From: Actinocorallia herbida
GTDB lineage: Bacteria; Actinomycetota; Actinomycetes; Streptosporangiales; Streptosporangiaceae
DNA length: 64,000 bases
NCBI RefSeq assembly: GCF_003751225.1
Contig: NZ_RJKE01000001.1
Span: 1,302,001-1,366,000, forward strand
Direction of reading: 5' to 3'
Shown here: positions 1-8,143 of the stretch, one piece after another
Layout: the number at the start of each line of letters is the position of its first letter
Numbering within the stretch: the first letter of the stretch is position 1
Notes under the pieces: generated by a model
Seen by the model: only the letters and a program-made list of their open reading frames with translations
Databases searched by the model: none
What the model was told of the DNA's origin: nothing
Program-made: the position numbers and the translations under genes

Positions 1-327
1 CATCGGCTGGGGCCTGCCCTCGGGCAGGAGGTCGAGGCCCGCGGCCTGGGCCAGTTCCACCACCGCGACGTCGCCGCGCACCGCGTAGCCCGCCTCGACG
101 GGCTGCCCGGTGGGCCCGGACACCTCGGCCCGGTGGAGGGTGAATCCGGCGGTCACCGCGGCCTCCACGGTGCCCTCGCCGCCGTCGGCGACGGGCAGGG
201 TGGTGACCTGGACGCCGGGGCGGTGCCTGGCCAGCCCGGCGGCGACGTGCCGGGCGACCTGCGAGGCGGTCAGTGAGCCTTTGAACTTGTCCGGGGCGAT
301 GAGAACGTGCCCGGTGGGTGAAGCCAC
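1..327 (-). CDS. glxK: Glycerate kinase, N-terminal part (runs off the window)
   Basis: This is the first 109 codons of a glycerate kinase, which phosphorylates D-glycerate at the end of glyoxylate/glycerate metabolism. The N-terminus reads MASPTGHVLIAPDKFKGSLT, which holds the family signature APDKFKGSLTA. It is followed by LPVADGGEGT, another hallmark of the type II glycerate kinase family. The GTG start at 327 is preceded by AGGAAGG at a good distance. The rest of the gene lies to the left of the window. It sits on the same strand as the purine permease and HIUase-like gene. That fits a role in using the glyoxylate released by purine (ureidoglycolate) breakdown, although this link is inference from position. 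Confidence 0.9.
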   Translation of the reverse strand, partial: MASPTGHVLIAPDKFKGSLTASQVARHVAAGLARHRPGVQVTTLPVADGGEGTVEAAVTAGFTLHRAEVSGPTGQPVEAGYAVRGDVAVVELAQAAGLDLLPEGRPQPM

Positions 328-407
328 CTCGTCGTGCCTTCCTGGCGGATCTTTCAGGGGATCGCTCCATTCAAGCCCGGTGCAAGTGTCGCCGAGGCCA
401 GAGTGTC

Positions 408-1805
408 CTACCCGATACCGAAGAGCCGCTGGAGCGGGTCGAGGAAGAAGTAGAGCAGGAAGATCGCCGAGATCACCCACAGCGGCCAGGCCACCTTGCG
501 GCCCAGCGCGGTGCGGGCGACGGTGAAGGCGATCACGCCGAGCCCGATGCCGTTGGTGATCGAGTAGGTGAACGGCATCGAGACGATGGTGACGAACGAG
601 GGGATGACCATCTCGGGGTCGCGCCAGTCGATCTTGCCGACCTGGCTCATCATCAGCGCGCCGACCACGATGAGGGCGGGCGCGGCCGCCTGCGCGGGCA
701 CCAGTGACGCCAGCGGGGTGAAGAACAGCGCGAGGGTGAACAGCAGGCCGGTGACGATGTTGGCCAGGCCCGTCCTGGCGCCCTCGCCGATGCCCGCGGC
801 CGACTCGGCGAACACGGTGTTGGCCGAGGAGCTGGTGATGCCGCCGAGCGCGGCGGTGACGCCGTCGACGGTGAGGATCCGGCCGAGGCCGGGGACCCTG
901 CCGTCCTCGGTGACGGTCCCGGCCTCCTCACTCAGGCCGACGATCGTGCCCATGGCGTCGAAGAAGCCGGAGAGCACGAGGGTGAACAGCACGACGAGCG
1001 CGGTGATGAACCCGGCCCTGCCGAAGCCGCCGAACAGGTCGACCTGGCCGAACAGATGGAAGTCGGGCAGGCCGAGCACGCCTTCCGGCAGCTTCGGCAC
1101 GACCAGGCCCCACGCCTCGTCCTTGATGTCGGCGAACGCGTTGACGATCATCGTGAGCACGGTGCCCGCGACGATCGCGATGAGGATCGCGCCCGGCGTC
1201 CTGCGGACGTACAGCGCGACCATGAGGACGAGGGTGAAGGCGAAGATGAGGACGGGCCAGCCCGTCAGCCGTCCGCCGCCGCCGGGGCCGAGGGCGAGGA
1301 CCGTGCCGCCGCCGCCGCTGATGAAGCCCGCGTCCACCATGCCGATGAGGGCGATGAACGCGCCGATGCCCGCGGTGATCGCGTACTTGAGCGCGAGCGG
1401 GATCGCGTTCATGATCAGCTCCCGCACGCCGGTGACGGCGAGCAGGATGATGATGACGCCCTCCAGCACGACCAGGCCCATCGCCTGGCTCCACAGCATG
1501 TGCGGCGCGGCCTGGTAGGCGACGACCGCGTTGATGCCGAGGCCCGCGGCGACGGCCATCGGCGCGTTGCCCACGAGGCCCATGAGCAGGGTGCCGATGG
1601 CCGCCGACAGCGCGGTCATCGCGGTGAGCTGCGGCACCGAGAGCTGCGCGCCGGTGACGTCGGACGCGCCGCCGAGGATGATCGGGTTCAGCAGGAGGAT
1701 GTAGGCCATCGCGACGAACGTGGTGACGCCGCCGCGCAGCTCGCGCGGCACCGTGCTGCCCCGCGCCGACACCTGAAAGAAACGGTCGATACCGGCCGCG
1801 GCCAT
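408..1805 (-). CDS. NCS2-family purine permease (AzgA/PbuG type)
   Basis: This is an integral membrane nucleobase transporter of 465 residues, the usual size for the AzgA/PbuG (adenine/guanine/hypoxanthine) branch of NCS2. The family starts with a soluble stretch ending RGGVTTFVAMAYILLLNP, which is present here. Many hydrophobic helices follow, with the conserved GLGINA motif near residue 90, SGFFDAMGT and TSSSANTVFAESAAGI. The ATG start has a strong AGGAGGA site eight bases upstream. It lies 34 bp downstream of the HIUase-like gene on the same strand, and a PucR regulator is next door, so the substrate is probably a purine. The exact base cannot be told from sequence. Confidence 0.92.
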   Translation of the reverse strand: MAAAGIDRFFQVSARGSTVPRELRGGVTTFVAMAYILLLNPIILGGASDVTGAQLSVPQLTAMTALSAAIGTLLMGLVGNAPMAVAAGLGINAVVAYQAAPHMLWSQAMGLVVLEGVIIILLAVTGVRELIMNAIPLALKYAITAGIGAFIALIGMVDAGFISGGGGTVLALGPGGGGRLTGWPVLIFAFTLVLMVALYVRRTPGAILIAIVAGTVLTMIVNAFADIKDEAWGLVVPKLPEGVLGLPDFHLFGQVDLFGGFGRAGFITALVVLFTLVLSGFFDAMGTIVGLSEEAGTVTEDGRVPGLGRILTVDGVTAALGGITSSSANTVFAESAAGIGEGARTGLANIVTGLLFTLALFFTPLASLVPAQAAAPALIVVGALMMSQVGKIDWRDPEMVIPSFVTIVSMPFTYSITNGIGLGVIAFTVARTALGRKVAWPLWVISAIFLLYFFLDPLQRLFGIG

Positions 1806-1839
1806 GCAGATCCTCCTACGGTGAGACTTTCACACGGGA

Positions 1840-2142
1840 TTATTCCGCGACCACCGCCGCCGAGTACGCGTGGGGTGCGATGTGCACATGAAGGCTCCTT
1901 CCCGCCGCCGGATCGAAGATCACCTGAACCTCGGGAAAGGCGCTTCGGAAGTACTGGCCGACCCCCAGCCGGGCCCGGAACGGGCCGTCGCCCGGCGCGT
2001 CGAAGGCGATCCGCCCGGCCGCGTCGGTGACGTCCTCGCCGACGGGTCCCCAGGTCGTGCCGTCGTAGGCGTCGAGCCGGGCCGGGATGTCGCGGGCCGG
2101 CCGGCCCTGGACGGTGTCGACCACCTTGATCGTGATGCTCAT
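1840..2142 (-). CDS. Transthyretin-like / 5-hydroxyisourate hydrolase-like protein with altered active-site motifs
   Basis: This 100-residue protein has the length and fold signature of 5-hydroxyisourate hydrolase (HIUase), the enzyme after urate oxidase in purine breakdown. The N-terminus reads IKVVDTVQGRPARDIPARL, close to the family pattern HVLDTxxGxPAxxxxxxL. The catalytic His of that motif is Lys here (residue 6). The family ends in an invariant YRGS; this protein ends AYSAAVVAE instead. It may be an inactive or re-purposed HIUase paralogue. GGGAGGATG lies just upstream of the ATG. The divergent pucR start is only 32 bp away, so the two promoters must overlap. It is probably co-transcribed with the purine permease. 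Confidence 0.8.
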   Translation of the reverse strand: MSITIKVVDTVQGRPARDIPARLDAYDGTTWGPVGEDVTDAAGRIAFDAPGDGPFRARLGVGQYFRSAFPEVQVIFDPAAGRSLHVHIAPHAYSAAVVAE

Positions 2143-2174
2143 GCCCCCATCCTCCCGCCCACTAGCCTGGGCCT

Positions 2175-3707
2175 GTGCGATTGAGGGACCTCTTGGAGAT
2201 GGGCGAGCTGGGCCTCGTGCTGCTTTCCGGCGAGCACGCGCTCGACCGGCCGATCCGCTGGGTGTACCTCACCGAGCTCGTCGAGACCGGCCGCTACCTG
2301 TCCGGCAACGAGCTGGTGCTCACCGGGCTGATCGGGCCGCAGTTGCGCGAGCGCCCCGAGGACCTCGTCGACGATCTCGTCGACGCCGGGGCGACCGCCC
2401 TGGGCGTCGGGCTGTCGGAGCACGACGAGGTGCCCGCCCGGGTGCGCGAGGCGTGCGCGCGGCGCGGGCTGCCGCTGCTGGAGGTCTCCCGGGAGCTGTC
2501 CTTCGGCGCGATCAGCGAGCTGGTCACCCGGCGGCTCACCACCGAGCGCGCCGCGGGCCTCGCCACGGTCCTGGGCCGGCACCGGCGGCTGATCGCCTCG
2601 GTCGCCGAGGGCTCGGGGCTGGAGTCGGTCTTCAAGGTGACCCAGGCGGAGCTGGGCCGCGCCTGCTGGGTGCTGTCCCCGACCGGCCGGGTGGTGGTCG
2701 GCCCCGGCCAGGACCCGCCGGACGCCCGGCGGCTCGCCGCCGAGTACCTCACCGCGGCCCGGCTTCCGCAGGTCGTCATGGGCGGGCCGGAGGGGCCCCG
2801 GACCCTTCTGCCGATCAACAGCAGGGCCGCGCACCGCGTCGCGGGCTGGTTCCTGGCCTGCGAGGGGGAGCTGGCCGACCTGCCGGATGAGGTGCGCGAG
2901 TCCGCCCACGAGCTCGCCGCCCTCGCCGCGCTGGAGCGGGCGAGGCTGGAGGAGGGCCAGAAGGTCGAGCGGCGGCTGCTCGGCGAGCTGCTCGACCCGG
3001 CGCTGACCGAGCCCGCCGAGATCGGCGCGCGGATGCGGACCTGCGGGCTCGACCCGGCCCGTCCCTTCGTCGCGGTGGCCTGCGCGCTAGGGGACGCCTA
3101 CGGCACCGACACGGCGGAGGGCGTCGAGGTGCTGCGCGAGCTGATGCCCGAGGCGACCGCGGTCACCGCGATCGAGGGCGAGGCGGTGACGGTCGTGCGG
3201 GCCGAGGACGGCGTCCAGGGGCTGGTGGAGCGCCTCCGGGAGGCCGCGGTGCTACTGGAGGCCGGGCTGGTCCGCGAACGTCTCACCGTGGGCGTGAGCG
3301 GCCCGGCGACCGGGCCGTCGATGCTGCGGGGCGCGGTCGAGGAGGCCAGGCACACCCGGCGGCTCGCCGCGGCCCGCCGGGCCGGGCGCGCCCATGTGGT
3401 GACCAGCGACGAGATCCACTCGCACGCGCTGCTGCTGGCCACCGTGCCCGACGGGGTGCGCCGCTCGTTCCGGGAGCGGCTGCTGCGCCCCCTCCAGGAC
3501 TACGACAGCGAGCACAACTCCGACCTCGTGGCGACCCTCGCGGCCTTCCTCGACCACTCCGGATCCTGGAACAAGTGCGCCGCGGCGCTGCACCTGCACG
3601 TCAACACCCTGCGGTACCGGATCCGGCGGGTGGAGGAGCTGACGGGCCGGGATCTCTCGACTTTGGAGGACAGAGTCGACTTTTTCCTGGCACTTCGTGC
3701 GATGTAA
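2175..3707 (+). CDS. PucR-family transcriptional regulator
   Basis: This 510-residue regulator has the PucR layout. An N-terminal purine-catabolism sensor domain (about residues 1-120) starts MRLRDLLEMGELGLVLLSG, a GGDEF-like middle region follows, and the C-terminal helix-turn-helix contains NKCAAALHLHVNTLRYRIRR. PucR proteins activate or repress purine-use genes in response to pathway intermediates. The GTG start begins the conserved domain directly. It is transcribed away from the HIUase-like gene and permease across a 32-bp gap, so it very likely controls them and itself. The next coding gene on this strand is the XRE-TPR regulator. Confidence 0.9.
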   Translation: MRLRDLLEMGELGLVLLSGEHALDRPIRWVYLTELVETGRYLSGNELVLTGLIGPQLRERPEDLVDDLVDAGATALGVGLSEHDEVPARVREACARRGLPLLEVSRELSFGAISELVTRRLTTERAAGLATVLGRHRRLIASVAEGSGLESVFKVTQAELGRACWVLSPTGRVVVGPGQDPPDARRLAAEYLTAARLPQVVMGGPEGPRTLLPINSRAAHRVAGWFLACEGELADLPDEVRESAHELAALAALERARLEEGQKVERRLLGELLDPALTEPAEIGARMRTCGLDPARPFVAVACALGDAYGTDTAEGVEVLRELMPEATAVTAIEGEAVTVVRAEDGVQGLVERLREAAVLLEAGLVRERLTVGVSGPATGPSMLRGAVEEARHTRRLAAARRAGRAHVVTSDEIHSHALLLATVPDGVRRSFRERLLRPLQDYDSEHNSDLVATLAAFLDHSGSWNKCAAALHLHVNTLRYRIRRVEELTGRDLSTLEDRVDFFLALRAM

Positions 3708-3725
3708 GGGCGGACCGCTGCCGAA

Positions 3726-3866
3726 TCAGCAACAATGCACGCGCGGGCCGATGCCACTGGGCGTGGCGTGGGCGGTCGCGGGTGCCAGAAGGAGTCCGAA
3801 GGCTCCCGAGATCGTCAGGACCGCCACGGCGGCCCGAACGGCGATGACTGTGCGCTTACGGTTCAT
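3726..3866 (-). CDS. Small secreted peptide (46 residues), divergent from an XRE-TPR regulator
   Basis: This short reading frame has a textbook Sec signal peptide: a charged start MNRKRTVIAVR, a hydrophobic core AAVAVLTISGAFGLLLAP, and an Ala-x-Ala cleavage site TAHA near residue 34. The predicted released peptide is TPSGIGPRVHCC, twelve residues ending in two cysteines. The ATG lies 28 bp from the start of the XRE-TPR regulator, head to head. No clear ribosome site precedes it, so translation may be leaderless. The layout of an HTH-TPR regulator beside a secreted short peptide is that of RRNPP peptide-pheromone systems. The pairing is inference; the reading frame and signal peptide are seen directly. 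Chance is possible for an ORF this short. Confidence 0.55.
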   Translation of the reverse strand: MNRKRTVIAVRAAVAVLTISGAFGLLLAPATAHATPSGIGPRVHCC

Positions 3867-3894
3867 GACTGGAAGCTAAGAGGAGCGGGCGGCA

Positions 3895-5190
3895 GTGAGT
3901 CAAGAGACTCTGGGGGACCGGATCAGGAATCTCCGGATCAAGCTGGGCGTCAGCCAGGCACAGCTGGCCTTTCCCGAACTGTCGGACAGCTATATCTCAC
4001 TGATCGAGAGCGACAAGCGGGTCCCCGCGCCGAGCGTCATCGAGCTCCTCGCGCGCAAGCTCAACTGTTCGGCGACCTACCTCGTCAGCGGCGTCAGCGA
4101 GGACATCGTCGACGAGCTGCGGGTCACCCTGGAGTACGCGGAGATCGCCCTCCAGAACGGCGCGGCGGCCGAGGCCCGCGACAGGTTCGCCGAGGTGCTC
4201 GCGCACTCCGACGCGCTGGCGCTGCCCGACATGCTCAAGCAGGCCCGCTGGGGCCACGCGCTCGCGCTGGAGGCCGGCGGCGCGCTGGAGGAGGCGATCA
4301 CCGCCCTGCGCGAGATCTCCTCGGGGGCGTCCCTGGAGTACGACCGGGACCACTGGACCCGTGCGCACGTGGCGCTCAGCCGTTGCCTGCGCGAGCGCGG
4401 CGACACCAGCGCGGGCGTCCAGGTGGCCGAGGAGGCCCTGCGCCGCCTGGCGATCGCGGGCGGCGAGTTCACCGACGCCGCGGTGCACCTGGGCGCGACC
4501 CTGCTCGGCTGCTGCATCGAGCGCGGCGACCTGGTGCGCGCCGGACAGCTCGCCGACGACCTGATCTCCCGGGCGGAGCGGATCGGCACCGTCCAGGCCA
4601 GGATCGCCGCCTACTGGGAGGCCGCCTACGTCGCGGAGATGCGCGGCGAGTACGAGCGCGGCGTCGCGCAGGCCGAACGGGCGCTGAGCCTTCTGGGCGA
4701 GGACGAGGACGCGCGCAACCTGTCCCGCCTCAAGCTCGCCTACGCCTCGCTGCTCCTGCGCGCCCGTCCGTCGGAGGCCCAGCGCGCGCGCGAGGTGCTC
4801 GTGCAGGCGCGCGCCGGGATAGAGGGGAGCGCCGCCGGCGAGGTCGACACCGCCTGGTGCCTGACCGAGCTGGCCCGCGCCGAGACGATGCTGGGCCGTC
4901 CGGCCGAGGCGATCGAGCTGGCCGGGCAGGCGCTCGCGCTGCTGGGCGAGGAGCCCCGCCGCTCGTCGGCCTGGGCGCTGACGGTCCTGGGGGAGGCGCA
5001 CGTGCGGCTGGGCCGCCGCGGCGAGGCGCTGGGGTTCCTCACCAAGGCGGCGACCTGCCTTGAGGAGATGGAGTCCACCCGCGACGCCGCTCAGGCGTGG
5101 TTCGACCTCGCCGAGCTGCTGGGGGAGACCGGCGAGGAGGGCCAGCGGCGCGACGCCTACCGCCGCGCCCTGGCCTGCGTCGGCCTCTGA
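3895..5190 (+). CDS. XRE-family DNA-binding regulator with C-terminal TPR array
   Basis: This 431-residue protein has an N-terminal Cro/C1-type HTH (about residues 7-62, with LGVSQAQLA and YISLIESDKRVPAPSVIELL). About 350 residues of alanine-rich helical repeats follow, typical of tetratricopeptide repeats (for example GRPAEAIELAGQALALLGEE, then LGRRGEALGFLTKAATCLEEM). It probably binds DNA and senses a small ligand or peptide with the TPR part. The GTG start is fixed by an in-frame TAA 18 bases upstream, and AGGAG lies about ten bases before it. The divergent partner is the 46-residue secreted peptide gene. Similar HTH-TPR proteins are common orphan regulators in actinomycetes, so function stays open. 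Confidence 0.88.
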   Translation: MSQETLGDRIRNLRIKLGVSQAQLAFPELSDSYISLIESDKRVPAPSVIELLARKLNCSATYLVSGVSEDIVDELRVTLEYAEIALQNGAAAEARDRFAEVLAHSDALALPDMLKQARWGHALALEAGGALEEAITALREISSGASLEYDRDHWTRAHVALSRCLRERGDTSAGVQVAEEALRRLAIAGGEFTDAAVHLGATLLGCCIERGDLVRAGQLADDLISRAERIGTVQARIAAYWEAAYVAEMRGEYERGVAQAERALSLLGEDEDARNLSRLKLAYASLLLRARPSEAQRAREVLVQARAGIEGSAAGEVDTAWCLTELARAETMLGRPAEAIELAGQALALLGEEPRRSSAWALTVLGEAHVRLGRRGEALGFLTKAATCLEEMESTRDAAQAWFDLAELLGETGEEGQRRDAYRRALACVGL

Positions 5191-5241
5191 CGCCCCCGGA
5201 TGGGGCGAGAGAGCCGAGACGAGATCACGGAGCAGACGGAA

Positions 5242-5270
5242 AAGCCCGGTCCCTCCGAGGGGCCGGGCTT
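5242..5270. terminator. Hairpin terminator between XRE-TPR gene and gtrA
   Basis: Arms AAGCCCGG (5242-5249) and CCGGGCTT (5263-5270) pair perfectly around a 13-base loop. The hairpin sits between the convergent ends of the XRE-TPR regulator and the GtrA gene. There is no T-tract, as is common in high-GC actinomycetes. Confidence 0.6.
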
Positions 5271-5332
5271 CGTCGTGCGGGTGTCGGCGTGCGGTGCGGT
5301 CAGGCGGGTGATGCGTCAGGCGGGTGGTGCGG

Positions 5333-5836
5333 TCAGGCCGCGAGGGCGACGGTGTCGCGGTCGTCCAGGCCGCCGAGGCGCTTGGAGAAGACCATGATGC
5401 GCAGGACGATGAAGCGCACGGTCCCCGCGACGGCGGACGCGACGAGGTAGACGCTCTGGTCCAGCAGGACGCTCGGGTTCGGGTGGAGGGCGCGCAGCAC
5501 GATCATCGCCACCGACGTCGCCGCGAACGCCCCGAAGGCGGTCAGCGCCGACTCGGCGTGCATCCGGAGACCGCGCCTTCCGCTGCGGAAGGTGATCTTG
5601 CGGTGCAGCTCGGTCGACAGGATGGTGCCGACCACGGTGATCAGGGCGTTGACCGCGACGAGCTGCGCCGGGACGTCGCTGACCACACCGAAGAGGGAGA
5701 GGAGGACGCTGGACAGCACGGTCACTCCGCCGCCCAGGGCCACGAAGAACACGAAGGAGCGGACCGGTCCCGGCATCGCCGGTCCGGTCTGACCTGGAAG
5801 GGGCCTTTCGGTCCCGGGGGGGTTCCCTACGCTCAT
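5333..5836 (-). CDS. GtrA-family membrane protein
   Basis: This protein of about 167 residues has four hydrophobic segments, with the family pattern FVFFVALGGGVTVLSSVLLS at the first helix and FIVLRIMVFSKR at the last. GtrA-like proteins are small four-helix membrane proteins, often linked to moving polyprenyl-linked sugars across the membrane for cell-wall or polysaccharide glycosylation. I chose the ATG at 5836 (MSVGNPPGTERP). A longer version from 5914 would add 26 residues that look like upstream AT-rich promoter DNA. No glycosyltransferase is adjacent, so its sugar partner is unknown. It ends convergently with the XRE-TPR gene. Confidence 0.85.
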   Translation of the reverse strand: MSVGNPPGTERPLPGQTGPAMPGPVRSFVFFVALGGGVTVLSSVLLSLFGVVSDVPAQLVAVNALITVVGTILSTELHRKITFRSGRRGLRMHAESALTAFGAFAATSVAMIVLRALHPNPSVLLDQSVYLVASAVAGTVRFIVLRIMVFSKRLGGLDDRDTVALAA

Positions 5837-6012
5837 GATCCCAACGCTATCGACAGTCACTGACACTTTTAACGTCCTGCTCACCATAGCCTTGAACCGA
5901 TGCTTCAGATACAACCGTTTCTTGTCTCTTTCGTCACTCCCGCGTGAGAAGGAGATCGGTATGGCACCTGCGGGTGAGCCGACCCTGAGTGCGCTGCTGG
6001 CACCATGAGGGG

Positions 6013-7185
6013 GTGAGACCGCTCCGCCCCCTTTACGCCGGACTGACCTGGCGCAGGTGGACGTTCCTGCTGCTCGGTGGGCTGCTCTGCGCGCCGACGG
6101 CGGTCGTCGTCGCCTTCGTCGGGGGGACCGCCAACGCCCTGCTGCGCCCCGAGGCGCTGGCCATCGGGGTGACCTTCGGCGTGAGCCTGCTGCTCATGGC
6201 GGGTCTCGGGCTGCTGCCCGTGGTGCGCAAGCTCGAAGGGGCGGTCGCGGCGGAGCTGCTGGGGGCGCCCCAGGTGATCGGCACCTGCGCGCGCTGGCCG
6301 GCCCGGCTGCGCGCGGCGGTCTGGTTCGTCGGGCACCTGTTCTGCGGGGCGCTGGCCTGCGGCGCGACGATCTTCGCGCCGCCCGCGATCGGCTACGGCC
6401 TGATCCGGCCGCTGCTGGCGAAGGACGCCATGATCTGGCCGTCGCTGCTCGGCCTCGTGGTGATCCCCGCGTTCCTCTACGGGATCGTCCTCGCGGGCCA
6501 TCTGGCCGCCCGCGTCGCGGAGTGGGCGCTCGGGCCGTCGGCGCAGGAGCGGGTGGAGGCCGCGGAGCGGCGGGCATCGGTGCAGGTGGAGCGCACCAGG
6601 CTGGCCCGGGAGCTGCACGACTCGGTCGGCCACGCGCTCAGCATCGTCACCGTGCAGTCGGCCGCCGCCGAGCGGATACTCGACCGCGACCCCGACTTCG
6701 CGCGGCAGGCGCTCAAGGCGATCGAGGAGTCGGCGCGGACCGCGCTGGAGGACCTCGACCATGTGCTCGGCCTCCTCCGTGAGGAGGAGTCCGCCCGAGC
6801 CCCGCAGCGCACCTTGCGCGACCTCGACGACCTGCTGGCCAAGACCGGTCTCGACATCCGGGTGGACCGCGACGGCGACCTCGACCGGCTGCCCTCGGCG
6901 GTGTCCCGCGAGGCGTACCGGATCATCCAGGAGGGCCTGACCAACGTGGCCAAGCACGCCGGGCACGTCCCGGTGGACCTGCGGCTCAGCGCCAGGCCCG
7001 GCGTCCTCGACCTGGAGCTGCGCAACCCGATGGGGGCGCGCACCCACGGCCGCGACACCGGCGGCCGGGGCCTGGCCGGGCTCAGCGAGCGCGTCGGCGT
7101 CCTCGCCGGCCGGATCAGCGCCGGCGCGCTGGACGGCCACTGGCGGCTGGCCGCCTCGATTCCACTGCCTAAGGGGACCGCATGA
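6013..7185 (+). CDS. NarL-type sensor histidine kinase
   Basis: This membrane histidine kinase of about 390 residues has hydrophobic helices in residues 15-165. A HisKA_3 dimerisation domain follows, with the phosphorylated His in LARELHDSVGHAL (about H202). The ATPase domain has the N-box EGLTNVAKHAG and a glycine-rich GGRGLAGLSERVGVL. Such kinases (DesK/LiaS/NarX-like) phosphorylate a partner LuxR-type response regulator. The start GTG at 6013 gives MRPLRPLYAG; an upstream GTG is in frame but adds residues without a conserved look. The stop overlaps the next ATG by four bases, so the pair is translationally coupled. No input ligand can be deduced. Confidence 0.93.
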   Translation: MRPLRPLYAGLTWRRWTFLLLGGLLCAPTAVVVAFVGGTANALLRPEALAIGVTFGVSLLLMAGLGLLPVVRKLEGAVAAELLGAPQVIGTCARWPARLRAAVWFVGHLFCGALACGATIFAPPAIGYGLIRPLLAKDAMIWPSLLGLVVIPAFLYGIVLAGHLAARVAEWALGPSAQERVEAAERRASVQVERTRLARELHDSVGHALSIVTVQSAAAERILDRDPDFARQALKAIEESARTALEDLDHVLGLLREEESARAPQRTLRDLDDLLAKTGLDIRVDRDGDLDRLPSAVSREAYRIIQEGLTNVAKHAGHVPVDLRLSARPGVLDLELRNPMGARTHGRDTGGRGLAGLSERVGVLAGRISAGALDGHWRLAASIPLPKGTA

Positions 7186-7820
7186 CCTCCGTGCTCATCG
7201 TCGACGACGAGCGGCTGATCCGCGCCGGACTCGCCGCCATCGTCGGCGCCGAACCCGACCTCACCGTGGTGGGCCAGGCAGGGGACGGGGCCGAGGCGCG
7301 CCTGGAGTCCGCCCGGCTGGCCCCGGACGTCGTGCTCATGGACGTGCGGATGCCCGGCGCCGACGGCCTCGAGGCGACCCGCGCGATCCTCGCCGAGCAG
7401 CCGGACCCGCCCAAGATCCTCGTGCTGACGACCTTCGAGAACGACGACTACGTCTACGACGCGCTGCGGGTCGGCGCCAGCGGCTTCCTCCTCAAGCGCT
7501 CCCGCCCCGAGGAGATCCTCCAGGCGATCAGGCTCGTCGTGCAGGGCGACATGCTCCTGTTCCCCGCCGCCATCCGCGCCCTCGCCGTGCCCCGCGCCAC
7601 CCACGCCCGCGTCCGCTGGCACGGCGACCTCACCGACCGTGAAGCCGAAGTCCTCCGCCTCATGGCGACCGGCCTCTCGAACGCCGAGATAGCCGAAACC
7701 CTCTTCCTGAGCCTCCAGACCATCAAGACCCACGTCGGCAACCTCCTGGCCAAACTCGGCGCCCGCGACCGCACCCAAGCCGTGATCTTCGCCTACGAGA
7801 CCGGCTTCATACCGCGCTGA
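7182..7820 (+). CDS. NarL/FixJ-family response regulator
   Basis: This 212-residue regulator has an N-terminal receiver domain with acidic pocket IVDDE and phospho-acceptor D54 in VVLMDVRMPG. A conserved Thr follows in VLTTFEN, and a Lys in FLLKRSRPEE. The C-terminal LuxR-type HTH reads LTDREAEVLRLMATGLSNAE and then TIKTHVGNLLAKLGARDRTQ. It is the cognate partner of the overlapping histidine kinase (ATGA overlap). Its targets are not obvious. The upstream gtrA gene faces away and the downstream gene encodes a secreted glycerophosphodiesterase. Confidence 0.95.
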   Translation: MTSVLIVDDERLIRAGLAAIVGAEPDLTVVGQAGDGAEARLESARLAPDVVLMDVRMPGADGLEATRAILAEQPDPPKILVLTTFENDDYVYDALRVGASGFLLKRSRPEEILQAIRLVVQGDMLLFPAAIRALAVPRATHARVRWHGDLTDREAEVLRLMATGLSNAEIAETLFLSLQTIKTHVGNLLAKLGARDRTQAVIFAYETGFIPR

Positions 7821-8143
7821 ACCGCGCCGCCTCCGGCGTCGCGGTGATCGGGCGCTCGGGCGCCCCGGTGCGGTTCCTCGTCAAGGCCCGCGGCGGGTGG
7901 CGGGGCTGGAACCCTTCCCGGGGGTCGGGGGTCGGGGGTCGGGGGTCGGGGGCGGAACAGTGGCGGTGGGGCGGCGGTGGGGTGTCCGGAAAGTGTGCTT
8001 TTGGTGGTGTAAGTCACTGTTAATTTGGTGGTTCGGGCAAGATCGTGCGGTTGTGGCCGGGTGTTTCGGTCGTCCACTTAGCGTCCGCCGGTGTGACAAG
8101 AACTCCTCTGACGCAGGGCCTTCCCTCCGGTAAGACGATCTCC
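7821..8143. other. Intergenic stretch between response regulator and glycerophosphodiesterase
   Basis: About 320 bases without a convincing gene. It holds an imperfect hairpin just after the response-regulator stop (7820-7845), the G-run repeat at 7920-7952, and a relatively AT-rich patch near 8010-8035 (CACTGTTAATTTGG) that is the best candidate for the promoter of the downstream gene. A GTG at 8045 could extend the downstream protein by 33 residues, but the signal peptide argues for the later start. Confidence 0.6.
7920..7952 (+). repeat. Tandem GGGGGTC repeat, potential G-quadruplex
   Basis: Five runs of five guanines are separated by TC (four exact 7-base units plus a final G5). Any four runs satisfy the usual G-quadruplex pattern with two-base loops. 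It lies on the non-template strand, about 190 bases upstream of the glycerophosphodiesterase start. Confidence 0.85.
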
